Positions 1 through 8,203 of a DNA stretch of 64,000 nucleotides are shown here, piece after piece. Within the stretch, counting starts at the first letter, position 1. Each line of letters opens with the position of its first letter. The translations under genes and the position numbers were made by a program. Source of the DNA: Peptoniphilus grossensis ph5 (GTDB lineage: Bacteria > Bacillota > Clostridia > Tissierellales > Peptoniphilaceae); assembly GCF_000311825.1 (NCBI RefSeq), contig NZ_HE978566.1, positions 652,344-716,343 of the forward strand. The letters are read 5' to 3'. The notes beneath the pieces are model-generated. The model worked only from the letters and a program-made list of their open reading frames with translations. It did no database searches and was not told where the DNA came from.

Positions 1-646
1 GAGTGATGAAAATTATAGAAATGCCAAGATCTGCTAAAGTCCTCAGTGAAGCAATAAGGTTATTAGCTTCAGTTTCTGTAAGTACAGCAGTTGGCTCATC
101 CATAATTATTAACTTAACATCTTTTCTTGTCATTTCCCTAGCAATTTCAATAAATTGCTTGTGACCAACAGGCATTTCGGAAACTAAAGCACTAGTATCA
201 ATGCTAACTTCCAAAGTGTCGAGAGACTTACCTGCTATTCTAATATTTTCTTTAGCATCTATACTCTCTAGTTTTTTACCAAAAATTTTAGAAATTACAG
301 AGGAATTTGTCTTCTCCATATCGAGAGTAATATTTTCTGCAACTGTAAATCCAGGGATTAAACTAAATTCTTGATGTACCATGCCTATGCCTGCATTTAA
401 AGCGTCAATTGGGTTTTTGAAGTCAATTAATTTTCCGTCAAAATAAATTTCACCGTTATAACCGCCTGTGTCTTTAATAACTTCCATTCCGAAAATTATA
501 TTCATAAGAGTGGACTTACCGGCACCATTTTCACCAACAAGTCCCAAAATTTCTCCCTTTTGAAGGTTAAAATTAACATCTTTTAAGACGGCGTTTTCGC
601 CAAAACTCTTGCTGACATTCTTGACTTCAAGTAAACTATTTGTCAA
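1..646 (-). CDS. Sugar-type ABC transporter ATP-binding protein (partial)
   Basis: Reading leftward from a TTG start at 646, preceded by GGAGGG with a 6-base spacer, an open frame runs off the left edge (215 codons visible). The only nearby ATG (658-660) hits a stop at once. The protein shows Walker A (GENGAGKST, about residues 38-46), the Q-loop region (MVHQEF) and Walker B (IIMDEPTAVLT, about 180). The signature region reads SEMPVGHKQ, a loose match to the usual LSVGQ of the MglA/RbsA sugar importer ATPases. That family has two ATPase halves, so this is probably the first half of a protein of about 500 residues. It lies 76 bases downstream of a DUF3798 lipoprotein gene on the same strand, which suggests one importer operon. 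Substrate unknown. Confidence 0.88.
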   Translation of the reverse strand, partial: MTNSLLEVKNVSKSFGENAVLKDVNFNLQKGEILGLVGENGAGKSTLMNIIFGMEVIKDTGGYNGEIYFDGKLIDFKNPIDALNAGIGMVHQEFSLIPGFTVAENITLDMEKTNSSVISKIFGKKLESIDAKENIRIAGKSLDTLEVSIDTSALVSEMPVGHKQFIEIAREMTRKDVKLIIMDEPTAVLTETEANNLIASLRTLADLGISIIFIT

Positions 647-722
647 CAAAATCCCTCCATCTTCTTAAAATAAAATTAAAATCAACGGTAGCCCGTTGAC
701 TTTAATTTTTCTTATAAAATAA

Positions 723-2072
723 TTATTTAGCTTGTCCTTCAGCTTGTTCTTGAGCAGCTTCAATAGCATCTAAATCAACATTAAGATTCAAATACTTTTC
801 AGGAACTTCAACTTTATCCATACCTAGGTAACCTCTACCATATACATAAGTGTCTTGAGATAGTAAGAAGTGATTTTCTTTCTTTTCTCCAGAAGCTCTA
901 TCTATATAGTTTTCAACCATCCAGTTTGCGCCTTCAGTATATTTTTCAATAGCACTTACGATTTGTTCTTGGTTAAGAAGTTCTCCTTGTCCCTTAAGAA
1001 CATCCATTACATGGTCAAGTGCACCAAGAGTTAGTGAATAACCTAATGAATAAGCCCAAGTACCCATTCTCTTGTCGCCGCCTTTTTCAATAACAGCTTT
1101 TTCAACAGCAGCGTTGATTGCTTGCCAATCTCCTGCCATATCTTTAATATCAACAGAGAATGCCTTTGGATAACCCATGATTGGAGATGGTAAATCTTGT
1201 TCTACAAAGATAGCTCCACCAGCTGCAACACCTCTAAGAAGTGGTTCAGTATGTGCATCATTTGTACAGAAGAAAGCAGTATCTTTACCATACTTGTCAA
1301 TCCAAGGTTGAATATTTTCAGCTACATATTGTTGTGCTCCTGGGATACCAATATCAGTTGTTGGATCAGGTGCGTTAAGTGAAATAAATTCAAGTCCTAG
1401 GTCTTTACAAGCTTCTTCCATAATAGCTCTTCTAAGAGCTAAAAGTTCAATAGACATGTGTCTAGGGAAAGTGATATGAGCAAATTTAGTAGCTCCCATT
1501 TCCTTTGCTGCAGCAATAATTCTGTAACCTCTGGAAACATTATCGGCATCCATTACTAGGTCAGCTGCTTTTTCTACCATTACTGTATCTTCTTGTGCAA
1601 CTAAGTTAACAAGAATGATATCAGGTCTTTTTTCTCTAATTTGATTAAAGGCTGCTACAGTTCCTGGAACTGATTGATTTACAATTACAGCTTTCATTAG
1701 AGGGTCATCTGCCATAGCTACAATCTTTGAAATTGTAGTTTCTTGTTCAGCTTCAAATCTGTCTGGATAAGTGTCGTGTTTAATAACTCCGCCTTCATCA
1801 GCAGAACCATAAAGTTCAATAGCTTTTTGAGCAGCACGGAACTCATCTTCACCTTGTGATACTGTACCAGTTATAATTCCAATGTGGAATTCTTCGCCAT
1901 CTTTAAGAGTTTCAAATTGAGCTTTAACGCCATCTTCTTTGACATCGGCAGCAACATTAGCATCTTTGCCTTCCTCTTTAGCTCCATTGTCAACTTTTTG
2001 ACAACCGCTAAAGGCGATAACTGCTAATAATAGCATTATAATACCCATAAACCTTTTAAATTTTACATTCAT
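723..2072 (-). CDS. DUF3798-family lipoprotein, probable ABC substrate-binding protein
   Basis: A 449-residue exported lipoprotein. The N-terminus has Lys/Arg, a hydrophobic stretch and a lipobox ending FSGC, with the lipidated Cys at about residue 24. The body (GIITGTVSQGEDEFRAAQ; IILVNLVAQEDTV; AFFCTNDAHTEPLLRG) looks like a periplasmic-binding-protein fold and matches what I recall of DUF3798, a family of uncharacterised lipoproteins in anaerobic Firmicutes and Fusobacteria. The tail after residue 430 is Ala/Gln/Glu rich. An ABC ATPase follows in the same direction, so I infer it is the binding component of that importer. Translation starts at an ATG behind AGAGGTG. Ligand unknown. Confidence 0.85.
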   Translation of the reverse strand: MNVKFKRFMGIIMLLLAVIAFSGCQKVDNGAKEEGKDANVAADVKEDGVKAQFETLKDGEEFHIGIITGTVSQGEDEFRAAQKAIELYGSADEGGVIKHDTYPDRFEAEQETTISKIVAMADDPLMKAVIVNQSVPGTVAAFNQIREKRPDIILVNLVAQEDTVMVEKAADLVMDADNVSRGYRIIAAAKEMGATKFAHITFPRHMSIELLALRRAIMEEACKDLGLEFISLNAPDPTTDIGIPGAQQYVAENIQPWIDKYGKDTAFFCTNDAHTEPLLRGVAAGGAIFVEQDLPSPIMGYPKAFSVDIKDMAGDWQAINAAVEKAVIEKGGDKRMGTWAYSLGYSLTLGALDHVMDVLKGQGELLNQEQIVSAIEKYTEGANWMVENYIDRASGEKKENHFLLSQDTYVYGRGYLGMDKVEVPEKYLNLNVDLDAIEAAQEQAEGQAK

Positions 2073-2121
2073 TTTTTACACCTCTTCTAATTTATTTAAT
2101 ATTGGTTTATAAATTAAAGAG

Positions 2122-2150
2122 ATTTTATCACATTAAATAGCAAAGGTCAA
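2122..2150 (-). promoter_or_regulatory. Promoter of the DUF3798/ABC operon
   Basis: On the minus strand TTGACC (2145-2150) and TAAAAT (2122-2127) are separated by exactly 17 bases, 50 bases before the ATG at 2072. A sigma-A promoter by pattern. Confidence 0.6.
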
Positions 2151-2718
2151 TATTATTCTCAATATATGAACATACAAAGAAATTTTTTAAATACAAAAAT
2201 TTTACCTAATATTTACACAAAGTAAAATTTAATTTTGATATATTTCTTACAAATAATCTTCTGAAAAAATGCAAGTTTTTGATAATATTTTTCAACAATT
2301 TAAATAGAGAATTTTTAAAATACAAATTATTAATAATATAAATAGTCCATCTAAAAAAATAATACTTTTTCCTTTTTCTCCTTTACACCAATAAATAAGC
2401 CTGTAATAAAAAAGTCTGGGCAAACTGTGCTCAGACCTTGATATAAGGCAAAATTTTTGCTTTTTTTTAAATTTCGAAAAAATTATATTTGATTTCAGCC
2501 AAATAAATCAAAATGATTTTTTTATAAAATTAAGGCTATTATACTATACTTACTATTATGGAAAAATTTTACCTTTATTTTAAGAAATCAATTTAAATTC
2601 AAATTTAAAATGTTTTCACTTTTTCTTATTTAAAGAATAAAAATTAAAAAAGTAAAAATTTTTTCTTATGTAAAAATTTAAGATAAAATCAAAAATAAAA
2701 ATGTTTATAATAATTAAA
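2151..2718. other. AT-rich gap without a gene
   Basis: Very AT-rich. I see no open frame with a ribosome-binding site on either strand and no RNA fold apart from the terminator-like hairpin at 2409-2431. It separates two unrelated minus-strand operons and may be a decayed or insertion-prone spacer. Confidence 0.6.
2409..2431 (-). terminator. Rho-independent terminator
   Basis: Minus strand: GTCTGAGC, a 7-base loop, then GCCCAGAC (one G-U pair), followed by TTTTTTATT. It would stop any transcript that reads past the TRAP operon before it enters the DUF3798 gene. Confidence 0.65.
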
Positions 2719-2784
2719 AAACTTCTAACTATTTATATTTGTATAATCACGACCAACGTCTAATTTACATATAGTTAGAAGTTT
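2719..2784 (-). terminator. Terminator with a 14-bp perfect stem and long loop
   Basis: AAACTTCTAACTAT (2719-2732) is repeated as a perfect inverted copy at 2771-2784, seven bases after the dctM stop. On the minus strand the second arm runs into a T tract (AGTTTTTTAA), as in an intrinsic terminator. The 38-base loop is unusually long for one. Confidence 0.6.
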
Positions 2785-2790
2785 AAAATA

Positions 2791-4059
2791 TCATTTAACA
2801 AAGAGATTAGGTAGTATTGTTACCGTAGAAGGTATATATGTTATTATCAATAATACTACTAATAAAACTACTAGCATAGGAACTAAATCTTTCATTTGTT
2901 CTTTCAATGAAACTTTTGTAATTGATCCTGCAACAAATAAGCACACTCCCAATGGAGGTGTACACATACCTATAGTTAAATTGACAGCCATTACTAATCC
3001 AAAATGGATTACGTCTATTCCAAATGTTTGGACTATTGGTAAAAATAAAGGAGTAAAAATAACTACCGCACTTGTAGTATCAATAAATGTTCCAGCTATC
3101 AACAATATTATATTTATTATTAATAGTAACATAAATTTAGATCCTATATTATCAGCCAAGAATGCTCCAACTGTTTGAGGAATATTGTTAACTGTTATTA
3201 CCCATGTGAATAATGAAGCTGCTCCTACTACTAGCAAAACTTGTCCTGTTGATTTGGCGGCATCTAATAATATTCCTGGCAAATCACTGATTTTAAGCTC
3301 TTTATATACAAATAAACCTATTATTAATGCATAAAAAGTAGCTACTGTAGCAGACTCTGTTGGAGAGAAAAATCCACTCATTATTCCTCCTATTATAATT
3401 ATAGGCATTATCAAGGCTAATATCGCATCTTTTCCCGCAACTAGTACCTCTTTAAATGATGCTTTTTCATCTCTACCAATATAGTTTCTCTTTTTACCTA
3501 CAAAATATGAGTAAATCATCAAGGCTACACCCATTAATATTCCAGGAATAAAGCCACCAATAAATAGTTTTGCTACACTTACATTTGCCATAACACCATA
3601 AATGAGCAAAGGTATTGATGGTGGAATTATAGGACCTATTGATCCACCGGTTGCTAGTAATGGAGCACAAAATTCTTTGTCATAACCCTTCTCTATCATT
3701 ATAGGCGCCATAATACCACCTATAGCAGCTGTTGCTGCTATAGCTGAACCAGTGATTGCTGCAAAAAACATACAAGCTAAAATACTTACCATTGCTAAAC
3801 CGCTTGGGTGATGTCCAATTAGTAAATCTGCAAAGTTTACAAGTCTATCACTCATTCCACCTTTGAGCATTAAACCACCAGATAAAATAAACAAAGGAAT
3901 CGCAGTTAAAGCAATACTATCAACTCCTGTGAAGAGTCTTTGTGCTACTACAAGTAAAGGATAACCATCAGCTACTATTTGTCCTAATGATACTAATCCC
4001 AAAGCAAATGCTATAGGTACTCCTAAAAGGAATGCTGCAAATAATATTATAATTATCAT
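2791..4059 (-). CDS. dctM: TRAP transporter large permease (DctM type)
   Basis: A 422-residue membrane protein made almost wholly of hydrophobic helices, the usual size and composition of the TRAP DctM subunit, with about 12 segments. Recognisable family stretches include GVPIAFALG near the start, AAITGSAIAATAAIGGIMAPIM (about 93-114), GGSIGPIIPPSIPLLIYG (about 127-144) and the closing TPPLGVCLFVAG. DctM is the ion-coupled channel that imports an organic acid or related solute handed over by DctP. Its start overlaps the end of dctQ by 4 bases. Last gene of a nitrilase-DUF2848-dctP-dctQ-dctM operon and followed by a terminator. The substrate cannot be read from the sequence. Confidence 0.95.
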   Translation of the reverse strand: MIIIILFAAFLLGVPIAFALGLVSLGQIVADGYPLLVVAQRLFTGVDSIALTAIPLFILSGGLMLKGGMSDRLVNFADLLIGHHPSGLAMVSILACMFFAAITGSAIAATAAIGGIMAPIMIEKGYDKEFCAPLLATGGSIGPIIPPSIPLLIYGVMANVSVAKLFIGGFIPGILMGVALMIYSYFVGKKRNYIGRDEKASFKEVLVAGKDAILALIMPIIIIGGIMSGFFSPTESATVATFYALIIGLFVYKELKISDLPGILLDAAKSTGQVLLVVGAASLFTWVITVNNIPQTVGAFLADNIGSKFMLLLIINIILLIAGTFIDTTSAVVIFTPLFLPIVQTFGIDVIHFGLVMAVNLTIGMCTPPLGVCLFVAGSITKVSLKEQMKDLVPMLVVLLVVLLIITYIPSTVTILPNLFVK

Positions 4060-4526
4060 TTATTGTCACCATCCTTAATATTTTTGATTTGATTTATTAT
4101 TATTTCAATATCATATAGTATTAAGAAAGCTGCACTTATTGGAATTGAAGCATAATAGTAAATCATTGGAATAGCAGTGTATGGTGCTTTTTGTGTTATA
4201 CCAGTTTTTGAAAACTCAACACCATAAATTAGTAAAAATACAAAAAACCCTAATAATATTATATTTATTAAAATTTGTAGAATTTTACCAGCTTTGTTAG
4301 GAATCAATGAAAATATGATATCAATATTTAGATGATCATTGGTTTTTAAGCAATAAGCTGCACCAAGAAATACTAAATAAACAAAGCTTAATCTTATAAT
4401 ATCTTGTCCCCAAGCAACAGGCATTTTAAATAAAAATCTCATTATAACTTGTAAAAAAGTGACAATTGCGAGCACCGCTGAACTTACAACCATAACGAAT
4501 TTTAAAAATTTTTCAAGATACTTCAT
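4056..4526 (-). CDS. dctQ: TRAP transporter small permease (DctQ type)
   Basis: A 156-residue protein with four predicted membrane segments, typical of DctQ, the scaffold partner of DctM. The family-like motif VIMRFLFKMPVAWGQDIIRLSFVYLVFLGAAYC is present near residues 25-57. I place the start at ATG 4526 (MKYLEKFLK) because GGAGG lies 4 bases upstream. The frame extends 15 codons further to 4571, but that segment would overlap dctP and has no ribosome site. It lies 13 bases after dctP and overlaps dctM by 4 bases, which suggests coupled translation. Confidence 0.92.
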   Translation of the reverse strand: MKYLEKFLKFVMVVSSAVLAIVTFLQVIMRFLFKMPVAWGQDIIRLSFVYLVFLGAAYCLKTNDHLNIDIIFSLIPNKAGKILQILINIILLGFFVFLLIYGVEFSKTGITQKAPYTAIPMIYYYASIPISAAFLILYDIEIIINQIKNIKDGDNK

Positions 4527-4539
4527 AAAACCTCCAATG

Positions 4540-5568
4540 TTATTTAATGTAATCCCTAACTTCATCAACAAATTCAGGACTTACTAATTGTGCTACATCT
4601 GGTTTAGTGTATATATCTTTAGTTGCTTCAACAAATGAATTTTTATCAACTTCAGTTATTACCATTCCATTATTCTTCAATTCTTCTAAATATTCTTCTT
4701 CATGTTCAGAGACTACTTTTCTTTGTTCTTCAGCAGCTTTATTTGCTGCATTTTGTACTGCTTCTTGTTGTTCAGGTGATAGTTTGTCAAAAAAGTCTTT
4801 ATTCATAACCATACTTACTGCAGCATAAGTGTGTCCATCTAAAGATAAATATTTTTGCACTTCATAAAATTTTTGTGTTGCTACTGTAGCTATTGGATTT
4901 TCTTGTCCATCAACCATTCCTTGTTGTAGAGCTGTATAGAGCTCATTGAATGAAACTGGAACAGCTGAAGCATTTAAACTATCTAGTAAAGCAAACCAAA
5001 CTGGTGCTTCTTGTACTCTGAAAGATAAACCTTTCATGTCTTCTACAGTCTTTATTTCTTTTTTTGAATTAGTAAAATGTCTAAAACCTAATTCTCCAAA
5101 AGCTAAATGTTTAAATCCAGCTTCTTCAAATTTAGGGTTTAATTTTTCAGAAATAATTCCGTCTAATGCTTTATACGCTTTTTCTTGATTTTCAAATAGG
5201 TAAGGTATTGACAGTACTTGGATTTCAGGAACCCATGCTGGTAACGTTCCATCAGAAGTAACTATTGTCATTTGAATAGTTCCTAATTTAGTACCTTCTG
5301 CCATTTCCCTTTCTCCGCCCAATTGAGCATTAGGATATACACTAACTTCAAAATCATCAGATGATTCTTCTAAATATTTTTTAAATAAATCTGCTGCAAT
5401 AGTAGATTGGTGTTGTTCATTTCCCACACATCCTAGTTTAATTTGTATTTTTCCAGATGTTGAACTATTAGCCGTGTTGGTTTCTTTTTTTGAACTACAA
5501 GCTGTTAATGTTATAGATATTAATAAAACGACTAAAATACTTGTAAATATTTTTTTAAATTTTTTCAT
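4540..5568 (-). CDS. dctP: TRAP transporter solute-binding lipoprotein (DctP type)
   Basis: A 342-residue extracellular binding protein of the DctP family. It has an N-terminal basic region, a hydrophobic core and the lipobox LTAC (Cys about 24), so it is membrane-anchored as expected for a Gram-positive TRAP system. Family signatures include GTLPAWVPEIQVLSIPYLF (about 115-133), the Arg-containing GFRHFTNSKKEIKTVEDMKGLSFRVQEAP (about 160-188), whose Arg pair normally clamps a carboxylate, and the helix FNELYTALQQGMVDGQENP (about 207-225). These imply an organic-acid-like ligand; the exact ligand is unknown. First transporter gene of the operon, 31 bases after the DUF2848 gene. Confidence 0.95.
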   Translation of the reverse strand: MKKFKKIFTSILVVLLISITLTACSSKKETNTANSSTSGKIQIKLGCVGNEQHQSTIAADLFKKYLEESSDDFEVSVYPNAQLGGEREMAEGTKLGTIQMTIVTSDGTLPAWVPEIQVLSIPYLFENQEKAYKALDGIISEKLNPKFEEAGFKHLAFGELGFRHFTNSKKEIKTVEDMKGLSFRVQEAPVWFALLDSLNASAVPVSFNELYTALQQGMVDGQENPIATVATQKFYEVQKYLSLDGHTYAAVSMVMNKDFFDKLSPEQQEAVQNAANKAAEEQRKVVSEHEEEYLEELKNNGMVITEVDKNSFVEATKDIYTKPDVAQLVSPEFVDEVRDYIK

Positions 5569-5599
5569 GATATTCTCCTTAATTTAGATTTAATTTCGA

Positions 5600-6280
5600 T
5601 TATCTCTCTTCTTCTAGTATTACATTTACTTCATAATTTAAATTTATTGTTCTACCTAGTTTTTCATCTACCATTTTAGAAATAAATTTATTTCCATATT
5701 CAAATCCACCTAATAATGGAACAGTACCAGAATAAATAATTGAGTTATTAATATCCCCAACCCTATCTTTTAATTCTTCTAATATTTTTTCAACAGGTAA
5801 AATTGATGCCAATGTATCATTTTGATAATTTATTTCTTTTCCATTAACAATTTGATTTGACATTAGCTTGATAGAATCCCAATGATCTTTTATTTCATCA
5901 TAATCCCATATAGTATTTGCTATTGGTTTTAAACACACCTGTTTTGATTTAAAAATGCTAACACTCTCTAACCCTCTATCTGTATGGTCTGACCCGATTG
6001 TTATATAGGTTTTTCCATTTTTTAATAAAATAACATATTCTGCTTCTCCAGAAGTTTGTTCACCAACAAATTTTAGGTCAGAATCCTGAGTTACAATTTC
6101 TTTAGATACTTCAAAAATTGTTGGGATTCTTTTTGGGGGTGCTACACCCAGTTCTCTCTCTAACTCATCAATATGTTCTTGTGTTTTTTCCATATCTCTT
6201 CCTGCGTATCCAATAACATAAACTTTATCAAAATCAAAATCTATTTGTTTATTGTTTAAAATAAAACTTAACGTTTTCAT
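5600..6280 (-). CDS. DUF2848-family protein
   Basis: A 226-residue cytoplasmic protein that I recognise as DUF2848 from KVYVIGYAGRDMEKTQEHIDELE, GEQTSGEAEYVILLKNGKTYITIGSDHTDR and KQVCLKPIANTIW. DUF2848 has no assigned reaction. From memory its fold is related to the fumarylacetoacetate-hydrolase superfamily, which cleaves or hydrates acylpyruvate-like metal-bound substrates; this should be checked. It sits between an omega-amidase-like nitrilase and dctP in one operon (15 and 31 base gaps), so it probably acts on the imported compound or its amide. Starts with an ATG behind GAGGTG. Confidence 0.8.
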   Translation of the reverse strand: MKTLSFILNNKQIDFDFDKVYVIGYAGRDMEKTQEHIDELERELGVAPPKRIPTIFEVSKEIVTQDSDLKFVGEQTSGEAEYVILLKNGKTYITIGSDHTDRGLESVSIFKSKQVCLKPIANTIWDYDEIKDHWDSIKLMSNQIVNGKEINYQNDTLASILPVEKILEELKDRVGDINNSIIYSGTVPLLGGFEYGNKFISKMVDEKLGRTINLNYEVNVILEEER

Positions 6281-6295
6281 ATATAGATCACCTCG

Positions 6296-7057
6296 TTAAT
6301 ATAATTCTGGACGTCTATCTCTAAAGACATTTATGCTCTCTCTTATTTCTTTAATTACAGAAAAGTCTAATTCTCCAGTTTTAATTTCATCTGATTCAAA
6401 TGGTTCAATAATATATTCTCCCCATGGATCAATTATTGCACTATGACCGCCAAAATCACCTACGCTGTTAACACATACGACAAACATTTGGTTTTCAATA
6501 GCTCTTGCTCTGTTTAAGACATCCCAATGCATTGATCTTTTTGCTGGCCAAGCTGCTGAATTAAATAATACTTGAATATCTTCTAGTGCATATTTTCTTA
6601 TCCATTCTAAAAATCTAATATCATAACAAATTACCATTCCACACTTTATGCCATCTAATTCAAAAGTTACAAGTTGATTACCTTTTTCAAACAACTGGTC
6701 TTCTCCTGAAGGAGAAAATAAATGTACTTTATTATACTTGGCTATTTCATTTCCATTACGATCAAAAATATAAGATGTATTATATAGCTCCCCATTTAAG
6801 GTATTAGATACAGAACCACCTACAATATTTACGCTTAAGTCTTTTGATAACTTAGATAATAGTTCTCTTGACCTTTTTCCTTCACTATCACTTATCTCAT
6901 TCACATTTGTTGGTATAAATGAAGTATTCCACATCTCTGGCAAAACTATGACATCTGGGTTATCAACCATGGATTCCCTTATTTTGTCTTCAATGTTTTT
7001 GAAGTTTGTATCAACATCACCCATTATAAGTTCACATTGAACTAAACTAATTTTCAT
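6296..7057 (-). CDS. Carbon-nitrogen hydrolase, omega-amidase-like
   Basis: A 253-residue nitrilase-superfamily amidase with the full catalytic triad: Glu41 (LPEMWNTSF), Lys110 (KYNKVHLF) and Cys144 (VICYDIRF). The PEMW and CYDIRF forms resemble omega-amidase/NIT2-like enzymes, which hydrolyse omega-amides of 2-oxo acids, rather than nitrilases acting on nitriles. I chose ATG 7057 because AAGGAGG stands 5 bases upstream. The frame reaches 7090, but those 11 codons run through the operator and promoter start point. First gene of the operon that continues with DUF2848 and the TRAP transporter. Likely to release ammonia from an amide; substrate unproven. Confidence 0.9.
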   Translation of the reverse strand: MKISLVQCELIMGDVDTNFKNIEDKIRESMVDNPDVIVLPEMWNTSFIPTNVNEISDSEGKRSRELLSKLSKDLSVNIVGGSVSNTLNGELYNTSYIFDRNGNEIAKYNKVHLFSPSGEDQLFEKGNQLVTFELDGIKCGMVICYDIRFLEWIRKYALEDIQVLFNSAAWPAKRSMHWDVLNRARAIENQMFVVCVNSVGDFGGHSAIIDPWGEYIIEPFESDEIKTGELDFSVIKEIRESINVFRDRRPELY

Positions 7058-7079
7058 AAATGCCTCCTTATTATGTATT

Positions 7080-7089
7080 TGGTATACCA
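7080..7089. promoter_or_regulatory. GntR-type operator at the transcription start
   Basis: TGGTATACCA is a perfect 10-base palindrome with the GT-N(0-2)-AC centre typical of FadR-subfamily GntR operators. It begins 7 bases after the -10 box, so a bound regulator would cover the start point. The adjacent gntR gene is the obvious candidate regulator (inference). Confidence 0.65.
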
Positions 7090-7096
7090 TATACTA

Positions 7097-7125
7097 AGAT
7101 TATCAATAAAGAAAACATTTGTCAA
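7097..7125 (-). promoter_or_regulatory. Promoter of the nitrilase-DUF2848-TRAP operon
   Basis: A consensus -35 TTGACA (7120-7125) and a -10 TAATCT (7097-7102) are spaced 17 bases apart on the minus strand. The expected start is near 7090, inside the palindrome. Confidence 0.75.
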
Positions 7126-7163
7126 TAGTATCTAATCAGAATTTTAAATTTTTTATATAATTT

Positions 7164-7197
7164 AAAAGCTCAGTATAATCTTTAATACTGAGCTTTT
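7164..7197 (-). terminator. Terminator after gntR
   Basis: A 13-bp perfect stem AAAAGCTCAGTAT / ATACTGAGCTTTT with an 8-base loop, 13 bases after the gntR stop. It has A/T tracts on both sides and separates gntR from the operon promoter. Confidence 0.8.
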
Positions 7198-7209
7198 AAT
7201 ACAAGTTCT

Positions 7210-7863
7210 TTATTGATTTTTTTTATTTTTTCTTTCAAATCTTCTAACTATCGATTTTTCTGTTTGAATCATATGGTTTTTCATTGATCTAATTGCTTCT
7301 TCTTTATTATTCATTTTTAAAGCATCAATTATTTTAGTATGCTCATCAACAGTTTCCTTAGTTCGTCCGGGGTTATCTATGGATACTAATCCAAAATATC
7401 TAATAATATCATTTAAATTTCTCATCGTAGCTTTCAATATTTCATTCCCACTTTTATTATAAATATATTCATGGAATCTCCTATCAGCATAAATAAATTC
7501 ATTTTGTGTTTTTGCAGATTCAGTATCTATAGTTATTAATTCTATTTCTCTTATATCATCAATGTTTATTTTATTAAATGATTCCTCAATAGCCAATAAT
7601 TCTAAAGATGCCCTAACTTTCTGTGCTTCAAGAATAGTTTTTAAATCAAAATTTCTAACAACATTCGGCTTATAAGGCTCATTAATAATCCAACCCTCAT
7701 AAGATAGTTTCATCAAAGCTTCTCTTATTGGCGTTCTACTAATTCCAAACTCTTCGGATAATGTCCTCTCATTTAAAGATTTTCCAGGTTCGAATTCCCC
7801 ACTTATTATTTTTTCTTTTATTTCTTCGTAAGCAGCAATTTTATAGCTTTTTACTTTAAGCAA
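7210..7863 (-). CDS. GntR-family transcription regulator (FCD domain)
   Basis: A 217-residue regulator. Residues about 8-70 are the GntR winged helix (YEEIKEKIISGEFEPGKSLNERTLSEEFGISRTPIREAL). The rest is the helical FCD ligand domain of the FadR subfamily (RASLELLAIEE, DRRFHEYIYNKSGNEIL, DEHTKIIDALKMNNKEEAIRSMKNHM), with His residues in the places that usually bind a metal. I place the start at TTG 7863, 9 bases after AGGAG. A TTG at 7872 abuts the ribosome site and is too close. It is transcribed toward the TRAP operon but separated by a terminator, and probably controls that operon through the TGGTATACCA site in response to a small acid. Confidence 0.9.
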   Translation of the reverse strand: MLKVKSYKIAAYEEIKEKIISGEFEPGKSLNERTLSEEFGISRTPIREALMKLSYEGWIINEPYKPNVVRNFDLKTILEAQKVRASLELLAIEESFNKINIDDIREIELITIDTESAKTQNEFIYADRRFHEYIYNKSGNEILKATMRNLNDIIRYFGLVSIDNPGRTKETVDEHTKIIDALKMNNKEEAIRSMKNHMIQTEKSIVRRFERKNKKNQ

Positions 7864-8203
7864 TCTTATCAACTCCTATTTCATTTAATTTAACCGAATA
7901 ACAAAAGACTTCAAACAAAAGACTTCAAACTAAAGCCTTGAAGATATCTTGTATGTTTTTTAAATTATGCTTCGTAAATATAAAAATTAATTATAATTCT
8001 ATTTTTGATATCGGTAAAATTTTTTCAGGATTTTTAAATTAAAAAATCAGATCTCAAAAATATTAAAAAAATGTATTTTTAATTACAAATATTTCATATT
8101 AATTACTTATAAACTTAGGGCATTTTGTTCTATGAAATCACGTATTATTATACAACATATTATTATATTAAAAAACTTAATAATCTTATAATTTATTATA
8201 GAC
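7864..8203. other. Gap upstream of gntR with short direct repeats
   Basis: Very AT-rich and gene-free. A 14-base unit, AAAAGACTTCAAAC, occurs twice head to tail around 7912-7930 and is followed by CCTTGAAG. The minus strand can therefore form a short CTTCAA/TTGAAG hairpin followed by TCTTTTG, a weak terminator candidate for the DUF1275 gene. No clear promoter found. Confidence 0.45.

Noticed and set aside
7905..7935. Short direct repeats that might suggest a CRISPR or iteron array
   Set aside because: Only two copies with no regular spacers; no cas or replication gene near.
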